Of a DNA stretch of 64,000 bases, positions 54,710 through 63,000 are shown piece after piece (positions within the stretch are counted from its first letter, which is position 1; each line of letters starts with the position of its first letter). The stretch comes from Symbiodinium natans (lineage: Eukaryota; Sar; Dinophyceae; Suessiales; Symbiodiniaceae). The stretch covers positions 452,031 to 516,030 of the forward strand of contig CAJNDS010002579.1 of assembly GCA_905221605.1 (NCBI GenBank), in the 5' to 3' direction. The notes under the pieces were generated by a model that made no database searches, was not told where the DNA came from, and saw only the letters and a program-made list of their open reading frames with translations. The translations under genes and the position numbers were made by a program.

Positions 54710-55099
54710 GAGTTGCAAGGTTGGGCCCCTGTGGGGATGAATGTGATCCCGCATTTTTGGGGCCCGGGAACCCTTGCATATTTCGAGGTAGTTCGGGGAT
54801 CAAAGCCAACCCCGGAAAAATTCAACCCTGAAACCCGACAACCGTTCTAGGGTGGGCACTTCCCTGGGCAAGCTTCCCAAAGAGCACAATACTCCGTCAT
54901 TAAGGAATGTAGCTCAATTCATATAGGGATCCTTAATATGACTTAAGGTATATTCCTTAATTAAGGGGTATTGGGCTCTTTGGGTTCAGATTTAAGACAG
55001 CTCTTCCCTTTTTGCCTGGCACGATAAGTTATGGATGCCAGGCTTGGGCGAAGGTTCGGTTGTCCCTCCATCCGCACTGAAGCCCCCGAAAGCCCTGCA

Positions 55100-55200
55100 G
55101 ACTAAGCCCTAAGCCCTAAGCCCTAAACCCTAAACCCTAAACCCTAAACCCTAAACCCTAAACCCTAAACCCTAAACCCTAAACCCTAAACCTAAACCCC
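55100..55200. repeat. CCCTAAA array
   Basis: About fourteen C-strand units. Confidence 0.95.
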
Positions 55201-55369
55201 CAAAACCCCAAAGCCCTAGCCCCTAGAGCCCCACACCCGAAACCCCAGACGCCGGCCCCTAAACCCCAAAATCCCCAAAATCCCCAAACCTCGGGCACCT
55301 CGGTGGTCAACAATAGTACAGATGCTGGCCCTCTCTTCTGGTTTTTTAAAGGCTTTCCGTGAAGGTTTA

Positions 55370-56030
55370 GGGTTTAGGGTGTTGGGGTTAGGGTTTTAGG
55401 GTTAAAGTGCCAACACGACTTTACAGACCGAACCGACCCTAAACTTCGAAGTCCCATGCCCTAGAGGCTCCCTAATGGCGTAATTACTTGAAGTATTACC
55501 AAGGTAGAACCCTGAAAGTCCATGTACCTTATTTTGATATACTTGGGCCCCAAAGTCCCTATATAGGAAGTATTTCTTCTCCAAGGGTTTGTGGTAGGGA
55601 ATCTTCCTTAACATTGACAAGGGCTTCTGGAAGTTCAGGGGATCCAGTACCCCAACCCCACCATACAACCTCACGGAGTCTGAGGTAAAAGCCTTTAGAG
55701 AGACTCAGCCCGAAACCCTAAGACTCGAGACAGTCCCTAAACTCGCAGTTTCGGCGGAAAAAGGGTGGAACTGACACTGACTCTTTGTAGGATATGAACC
55801 CTCAACCCCAAACCCGATGAAACCGGAATAATACCGAGCATCCGGAGGCTCCAATGGCCCATGAAAAGTGGGTGAAAAGTTCCTCCAAGTACGTCAGGGC
55901 CCTAAACCCTGCAACCCTGAACTGCTTCTGCGAGAGACCCTAAACCCTGAACCCTAAACCCTAAACCGCGTGGCCCCGGCGCAAGGACGAAGCGCGCAAG
56001 GGGTGAAGTGCTTTGACTGCTTCTCAGGGG
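55370..56030. other. gene-less stretch before the dioxygenase gene
   Basis: It contains the left two-thirds of a B element (55512-55590: AAGTCCATGTACC, CTTGGGCCCCAAAGTCCC), low-copy DNA and weak C-strand tracts. Frames at 55402-55688 overlap the element on both strands and are unsupported. Confidence 0.5.
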
Positions 56031-56068
56031 CCCAACAAGTTGCCTAGTTTAACACATGTGTGTATGTA

Positions 56069-56160
56069 CTATATATATATATATACATATGCATGTAGGT
56101 ATATACATATGTATAGTGGCGTATATATTTATGTAAATATATATATATATATATATGTAT
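56069..56160. repeat. TATATA/TATACAT microsatellite
   Basis: TA-rich alternating tract upstream of the dioxygenase gene. Confidence 0.9.
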
Positions 56161-56234
56161 AGCGGCAGATGTATACATGCACATATCTATGTTGTACCCA
56201 AAGTAAGTATCCTTTCTCAGTATACAAGCACCTG

Positions 56235-56251
56235 CCATAGTCATTTTGGCT
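56235..56251 (+). other. possible relict dinoflagellate spliced leader
   Basis: CCATAGTCATTTTGGCT matches the first 17 bases of the conserved dinoflagellate spliced-leader core (CCGTAGCCATTTTGGCT) at 15 positions. It lies 39 bp upstream of the dioxygenase ATG. Such relicts mark genes that returned to the genome from trans-spliced mRNA. The last bases (CAAG) are replaced by GCTGAAG, so chance cannot be excluded. Confidence 0.4.
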
Positions 56252-56290
56252 GCTGAAGGCATCTGGTGCTTCCGCAAGTCCCATGGTCCC

Positions 56291-57302
56291 ATGGCAGAAA
56301 GCGCTTCAAGCCGATTCGCCCGATTGCTGACCTCACTCCACATTCCCGAAGAGCATATCACGGAGGCGACTGCGCAAGTCTCTGCCGAGGAACAGGCTCA
56401 TGCCATTGAGAAATGGCAGATGCGTGCCCCGGACGCGCTCGAATGCCTTCAGAGGGTTGTGGTCAGCAGCGCCTCCAAGATGGGTGAGACATTGTCCGAG
56501 CACATCATACGCAGCTTCGAGGTATCCATGATGAGCCTTAGCCAAGACACTTTCGATGGAGAGGAGTGGGCAGCTGCATTCGATGCCTTGGCAGAGCATT
56601 CCATGGCAAACTTCAACACACTGCACAAGCACCTAGGACCCAGAGTGGGCCTTCTTCCCTTTTTCTTTTGTTACGGGGTAGGTTCCCTTCTCAACCCGAA
56701 GCCCGAAACCCTCTAAACCTTTCAAGAGGTGCCCTCTTAGGATTCCTATAATTATAAACCCTGAGCCCCAGAGGTACTCCACGGACATTTCGCAGACGCC
56801 GTTCCCCTACCCAGTGCTTCTCGAAGAGCTGCGCCCGCTCTTGAAGCGGGACTTCGACGTCTCCCCAGATGATCTCACCTTGAGCGCAGCATTCTTCATC
56901 CACTATGGACAGAGCCACAACACCATCCTCCGGCGGCATAGGGACAACAGCCACATCACGGTGAACGTGTGCTTGAAGGTGGACTCCTTGCAGGGCTCTG
57001 AGATCCTTGGGGACTAAATGAACCCTAAAAGGGTTTATGGTTCATATACCCTAATAATTTACTAGTAGGAATTATAGTACTCAGGGTATACGACCCCAAT
57101 TTTAGGGTTCATTTCGTCCCCAAGGATTCGCTTCTTGCGGCGCAGTTCGGAGACCGCTCCTCCAGTGGGTGAGAGTGTGCTCGTGGAGGTGCCGGCGGGG
57201 ACGGCTCTGGTACATTGGGGCGACCAGGAGCATGAGACCTTGCCCTGGCAGGCGGGTGATCGCTGGACGGCTATTCTGTGGTTCAAGCTTCGTGAGGCCT
57301 AG
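56291..57302 (+). CDS. 2-oxoglutarate/Fe(II)-dependent dioxygenase, 3 exons
   Basis: Exons are 56291-56644, 56772-57001 and 57125-57302, giving 253 aa. The first exon (118 aa) is helical and unrecognised. The other two form the catalytic jelly roll: HRDNSHITVNVCL supplies the His-x-Asp iron ligands, GSEIRF is the usual strand after it, and HETLPWQAGDRWTAILWF supplies the distal His and the Arg that binds 2-oxoglutarate. This pattern fits the prolyl-4-hydroxylase-like group; the substrate is unknown. Intron 1 is GT-AG, phase 0. Intron 2 is an A-family element with GA-AG borders, phase 2. With it removed, Glu-Ile-Arg joins across the junction in frame. I chose ATG 56291 because no earlier in-frame ATG follows the possible leader relict. 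The frame stays open for 75 codons after the TAG, so the stop may be recent. Confidence 0.8.
56645..56771 (+). other. intron 1 of the dioxygenase gene
   Basis: It begins GTGGGCCTTC and ends GAGCCCCAG. It contains a worn telomere-type stretch and AGAGGTGCCCTCTTAGG. This is the one intron here that lacks a convincing duplicated tetranucleotide (GTGG against AGGT). Confidence 0.6.
57002..57124 (+). mobile_element. A-family introner in the dioxygenase gene
   Basis: GATC precedes CTTGGGGACTAAATGAACCC, the right end is GGGTTCATTTCGTCCCCAAG, and the exon resumes with GATT. The intron must run from the first GATC to the terminal AAG for the frame to hold, making a GA-AG intron of 123 bp. Confidence 0.8.
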
Positions 57303-57539
57303 CTCGATGTGCCAGATGGCGGACCTGAAATGCTGGGAACCGAGCAAACAGCGCCCAGCAAGCCCGGCAAGCGTCTTGAAGCTCATGCAGAGACAGCGCC
57401 TGCCACGAGCGCACCGTGGAGTGTGGCTCGGCATCGAGGCAAGGGTACTGTGGCGCTCCAGTTTCGCCTACTATCATTCCCTCGCTCGCGACGCCTTCGA
57501 GCTGCCTCCATCCCTGGGGATAAATGAATCCTAAGACGT

Positions 57540-57629
57540 TAACCTGGGACCCTAATTATTTACCTACAGATGAGTAGTACCCCGTATTTAGTTTAACCCT
57601 CAAAACTGTAGGTAAACGGGGTCCAGGTA
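57540..57629. mobile_element. G-family TIR element
   Basis: TAACCTGGGACCCTAATTAT at the left pairs with GTAGGTAAACGGGGTCCAGG at the right, with an inner pair TTTACCTACAG and CTGTAGGTAAA. It abuts an A-like end (CTGGGGATAAATGAATCC) at about 57515. Confidence 0.65.
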
Positions 57630-57639
57630 TCTTCAGCAG

Positions 57640-59160
57640 AACTCTCTGGAGTCTGCGTGGGGAGGGCTATGCGCTGACAAAATCTGGTGAATTGAAGGCA
57701 GTAGATGGGCGTGCAGCTCTTACAGTGTTCGTTCTACCTGTTCTAGACTTGCATCCGGACGCTGTTGCATAGGAACCTCTTTATGGCCCAAGTAGATATA
57801 TGATACAGGCATCATGGACCGAAAGGCAAAAAAGAGGACCTGTTTTCGAGCCGTTCAGAGTGAGGGTCCTGAGTCCCGAGCTCTTCTTACCGGAAGGTGC
57901 GTGAGTGCTGGCATAGATGCACTCAGGGCTGTATAGGGCTTCTATATATAACCCTAAACCCCAAGCTTTCGACCCTGAACTAGGGCTTGGAGGGTCTCTG
58001 TGCTGAGGATCTGTATAGGGTTTAGGGTGAATTGCTAAGTGCCTGTATGGGGTGTAGGCTTCAGGGCTTATGTAGGGTTTATAGGATTCTATGTAGGGGC
58101 TATTGGGCTGAGAGGTTTAGGGTCCCTATACCCTCCGCATGCAGGTGGAACGTGTTCCTCGAGACGCATTGCGGCGCCAGCCCTGACCAGATCATGCAAG
58201 GCGCGGGGCTTTCTTGCGGGGCTAAAGGGGTACAAGCAGGAAAACCCCTAGGGAGCCTCAGGGTTATTCCCCTAAATATCCCCTCTGTATACCTTGTATA
58301 GTCCCTATATACCTAAGTAGCCCCTAAAGAACCCCTAAGGTCCCATATGAGGGTCCTTGTGCAGCGTTTAAAAGGGGTTTGGGGGGGAAGGTTGGGGCTT
58401 TGAGGGGTTGTACTTTAAGCGTTAGTTGGGGTCTTGGGTTTAAAGGGTGTTCGGCTTGAGGCGCCGGGCTTTTTGAGGCTTTTGTTGGGGCGTTTGTGAG
58501 GGGGGGGGGGGAGATTCAGCGCTTCAGGGTTTTGGCATTTTGATGGTTTAGAGTTTAGGGGGCTTGAGAGTTTAGGCGCAGGGCTTTTGCCGGGCGTTTG
58601 TGGCGCGTTGAGGGGGAAAGTTCCGGGCTGTAGGGTTTGGGGGCTTAAGGTTTTTTAGCGTGAAAAGCGCCTTAGGCTCAGGGCTTTCGGGTTTGGGGGT
58701 TTTAAGGCGCTAAATAGGTTTTTGTTTAGGGATTAAGGGTTTAAGGGTTTTGGTGTTTCACGGGCTAAGGGCCGGCTAATGAGGATTTAGGGTTTTTTTG
58801 AAGGGGTTGTAGGGGGTTTAAGGTTTTGGGGTCTTTATAGGGAAGGGGTAGTCCTGATGTGCCAGTTGTCCCATAATAGCAACAACCACCGTCAATAAAG
58901 ATCTAGAAATAGTAGTAATCATGAAGACAATGTAAAAAAACTATGAACCATGCCAAAAGAGATCAAGATTAAACATCACAAATGCTGTGGGTTGACCGGG
59001 GCGAAACACAAGTATCCTCCCAGTACATGAGCCGGATACCCACCATCTCCGGCACATCCCCGTATAGGCTTCTTTGGCACCCTGAACCCCTCACTCGTCC
59101 CTTATACGACTTCAAGAGCCCGTAGTAGTCCATGACATGGACCCTAAACCCCAAAGCCTA
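57640..59160. other. gene-poor stretch with one exon-like segment
   Basis: Low-copy and G-strand-derived DNA, a J-type element near 58240-58350 and G-rich tract. I see no complete gene. The only coding-like piece is 58145-58215. Confidence 0.5.
58145..58215 (+). CDS. exon-like segment
   Basis: It follows CCGCATGCAG, is open as WNVFLETHCGASPDQIMQGA... and leads into J-element sequence. The product is unrecognised. Confidence 0.35.
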
Positions 59161-59163
59161 GAT

Positions 59164-59272
59164 GGGCGTTTCCGAAAGTAGGGGTACCCTTTTTGGGGGT
59201 CCCTTTAAGGGGATTCTATTCTACATTTGGGGTATAAAAGGGGTACCCCAATTTTGGGAGATACACATATCC
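59164..59272. mobile_element. K-family TIR element
   Basis: TTTCCGAAAGTAGGGGTACC at the left pairs with GGGGTACCCCAATTTTGGGA at the right, around GGGGATTCTATTCTACATTT. The frame at 59162-59422 is element translation. Confidence 0.65.
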
Positions 59273-59313
59273 TCCAAACCCTGTGACCCTAAATTTGGTG
59301 TTGTTGACACCTT

Positions 59314-59415
59314 GATATGTTCCCCCTTCTACTCACAGTCCTTAATAATTAGGGGTTTATGGTACCCCCTATTACAATCCCTCTTCAGAACTGTTAGTAT
59401 AAGGGGGGAACATCC
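59314..59415. mobile_element. D-family TIR element
   Basis: GATATGTTCCCCCTTCTACT at the left pairs with CTGTTAGTATAAGGGGGGAA at the right, about 100 bp, non-coding. Confidence 0.75.
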
Positions 59416-59634
59416 CCAGTGACACCACTCGCCATGGGAGGTTCTCTTGTGTGGCTTGTTTGTGGCGCGGTCATTTGCCTGGCGCTTTTCGCAACCAGGC
59501 CACGGCTGCAGCAAGCAGACGGAAGACGGAGAGAGCTTGAAAGAACCCCTACGCCCTACGTCCCCTGAGCCCAAAAAAAACCCTTACCTACCCCACGCCT
59601 TATAAGCCGACCCTCAGCCCTATAACCCTCAATC

Positions 59635-60085
59635 CTAAACCCTAAACCCTAAACCCTAAACCCTAAACCCTAAACCCTAAACCCTAACGCTTGCTGCAGC
59701 TGCTAACGCCCCCGACCTTCAAGTTGGAGCCCGCAACCCCGCATTTCCCGAAATACCTCTTAGTAGGGAGTGCTCGGGTCCTTGCCGGGTTGGGGTTTAA
59801 GGGTTCTAGGGCTTTTTGGGTTTTTCGGGTTTTTGTGTTTTTTTCGGTTTTTTGTTTCGAGTTTTAGGGGGTTTGTTAGGGTTCTTAGGGCTTCAGGGCA
59901 TGAAACCCTAAACCCTAAACCCTGAACCCTAAACCCTAAACCCTAAAGTAGGGGAGGGAACACGACTGATGCTGCGCAGCCCTTTCGGCTGTCTGGGCCC
60001 ATGCCCGGACGTTGGGTAGCTGCAAGGCTTAACCCTAAACCCTAAACCCTAAACCCTAAACCCTAAACCCTAAACCCTAAACCCT
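59635..60085. repeat. telomere-type arrays before the second ankyrin gene
   Basis: C-strand arrays lie at 59635-59690, 59905-59945 and 60028-60085. The last ends ten bases before the ATG, so the gene's 5' region is telomere-type repeat. Confidence 0.85.
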
Positions 60086-60094
60086 CGAGCCGGG

Positions 60095-63000
60095 ATGCTG
60101 CATATTTGCATGCTCTCCGGGGAGGAGGTGGCAAGGATTCCGCTGGAGGAGGTGAGCAACGTGAGGGAGGTGAAGCAGCGGCTGCATGAGTTGCACGGGC
60201 TTCCCCCCCGCTTCAGGCAGGAACTTTCCTCAAACCCGAAACCCGACAGGATGTAGGATCTAGGGCTTAGGGTTTACAGGGTTTAGGGTTCAGGGAACCC
60301 GAAGCCCTAAACCCGAAACCCTAAACCCTAAACAGGCAGAGGCTCATCTTCCAGGGGGTCAACCTGTGCGATGCCGACGAGTTCGCCGGAGAACCTTGGT
60401 AGCCCCGTGGTACCCGTTGCCCTTTTTGTTTTCAAGGTTCCCTTATCATAAAAGTAGCCAACCCAAAGAAGGGCACCGTTTTTTTCATGATATGGTTATA
60501 CTGGGCTACCAAGGAACACACCATGGACTTTCACCTCGTTCTCCAGGCCTTCTGCGCCGTGACCCAGGCGCAAGCAGACGAGCTCGTCTCTGCCGCCTCA
60601 GAAGGCCTCGTGGAAAAGGTGGGGGGGGAAGGGGGGGGGGGAAGGGGTGTTTTGAGGATGGGGGGCATCTTGGGTGCTCATATCCTTCCTCGGTCCATAG
60701 TTGAACAAAAACGTTTTTGAGTTTCCTTGTTTCGTAAGAATAATGAAGTTTGTCTGCTTTCCTTTGGCTATTGGAGAAGCCAGCATCGTAGGGTTCAGGG
60801 GGCTTCTGGTCTTCGGGGCAGAAAGAACCCTAAACCCTGGACCCTAAACCCTAAACCCTAAACCCTAAACCCTAAACCCTAAACCCTAAACCCTAAACCC
60901 TAAACCCTAAACCCTAAACCCTAAACCCTAAACCCTAAACCCTAAAGGGCCACCCTGACGTTGTGGAAGCACCCCCTCTTTAAAGCCAAAGCAAAGACTG
61001 CCATCCCGCCATCGCAACTTTCCAGGTGGAGTTCATGCTCCAGCTGCCCCAGGACCAAAACCCTGCAGACCAAATGAACCCGAACATTGGGATCATCTAC
61101 CCTATAATTATTACTATAGTTCCTCTTAAGGTTATATCAAGGTACCCGAAAATTGGGATCATCTACCCTATAATTATTACTATAGTTCCTCTTAAGGTTA
61201 TCTCAAGGTATATGAATCATAAATCCCTACTTAAGGCTCATTTGGCCCCAGGACCCAAATTTGCCCAAAGAAACTGGTGAGCGGGCGCTGTGCAGGGCAT
61301 CCAGTGACCTGGTGACCACTTGGATGAACCCTACAGTCCCAAAGGGTCCTAAGTACCTACATAGTACAAAAACAAGGTTTCTAGAATAGGAATTTCTATT
61401 ATGTTTTGGGTAAGTGTCCCCCATTTAGGTACTTAGGACCCTTTGGGAGTCATGTTACCCTATACTACTCGAGTTTCCCGTTATAAGGTATATGAACCGT
61501 CGTATCACCCCTATACTACTACACTTCCTGTTCTAAGGTCTATGAACCCTAAACTCTTTGAGGGGTTCACTCTCCAAGGTGCGGGCCATGTTGACGTCGT
61601 GCGCTTGCTTGTGGAGGCTGGCGCCCACAAGGACTTTACCAACATGGATGGCGACAGTGCCCTTTTGATGGCTGCGCTGAGAGGTCACGTAGATGTCGTG
61701 CGTTTGCTGGTGGAGGCCGGTGCGGACAAGGACTTGGCCAACTACGATGGATACACAGCCTTGCTGATCGCCGACCTCCATGGCTATGTTGACGTCGTGC
61801 GTTTTTTGGTGGAGGCCGGCGTCGACAAAGACCTGCCCAACTATGATGGCTTCACCCCCCTGATGCTCGCAGCTCGGGAGGACCACGTTGAGGTGGGGGT
61901 TTCCGAACTCAGGGGTACCTTATGAGGGTCCTTATTTTCAGGGGATCCTACTACCCTAAACCCTAGACCCTAAATCCCAAACCCTAAACCCTAAACCCTA
62001 AACCCTAAACCCTAAACCCTAAACCCCAGGTCGCCCGTTTGCTCGTGGAGGCCGGTGCAGACAAGGATGCCGCCAACATCTGGGGTGAAACTGCTGCAAT
62101 GACGCTTGGTGGCCCAGTGGTACCCTTTGCCCTTTTTTTTTTTTGGTTCTGGTTTCCCTTATAAAAAAACCCTAAACCCTAAACCCTCAACCCTAAACCC
62201 TAAACCCTAAACCATTATAAAAAAAACCAACCCAAAAAAGGGTGCCCTTACTATAATATGGTTGCTGGGCTACCAAGGACGGCGGCGCGCAAGGGCCACG
62301 TCGAGGTCGTGCGCTTGTTGGTGGAGGGCGGCGCCGACAAGGACTCTTAGGGGCTGGGTAGCTAGCCTTTAACCTTTTTGTGCCATACATCATCTTATGA
62401 CAAATACAAGGTTTGCCCTTTTTGGGGCTAGGTTACTATCCGGGTCGGAGTAATTGCGGGTAATTTCCCCTCCTTTAATGTGGTCTCCTGATTAGTGTGA
62501 GGCCCCCCCCCCCCCAAACTACATCCACCCCCGCAATAATGTCTAAAAAAAAGGGACCACCCCAAACTAATTTTCGGCCCCGGGCCCCCCCACCAGCTCC
62601 TCTTCATTTCCTCTTCGCTCCTCTTCCCTCTCCTCTTCCTCTCTCTCCTCTTAGGTAATTAATTCAGAAGCTTGAAGGCCCTCCGGTCCTCCTTTCCTGC
62701 CCCTTCCCCCGAAAACCTTGACATTATTGTGGGGGTGCAATTTTTTTTAAAATAGGGTTCGGGGCAGCACGTGGACTACCCCCTTCAAAATTTGATGGCT
62801 AGGCCTCCTCAGATAAGCGAAGTCATAAGGAATCCTTGTTTTCCGGCCTGGTCGTAGACCCTGAACCCGGGAAGCTCAGAGCTCATATTTAACAGCTCAG
62901 ACCTCAGATGTTCGACCTCACAGCCTGGGGATGACAGCTCAGAACTCCGACTTGAAGCTGCTCTTCTTTTACTCTTTTCTTTCATCATCTTGTTCTCTTT

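Noticed and set aside
57062-57286. Minus-strand open frames opposite the dioxygenase exon 3
   Set aside because: They are shadows of the plus-strand exon and of the A-family element, which carries no coding constraint.
59162-59422. 86-aa open frame
   Set aside because: It is composed almost entirely of a K-family and a D-family TIR element.
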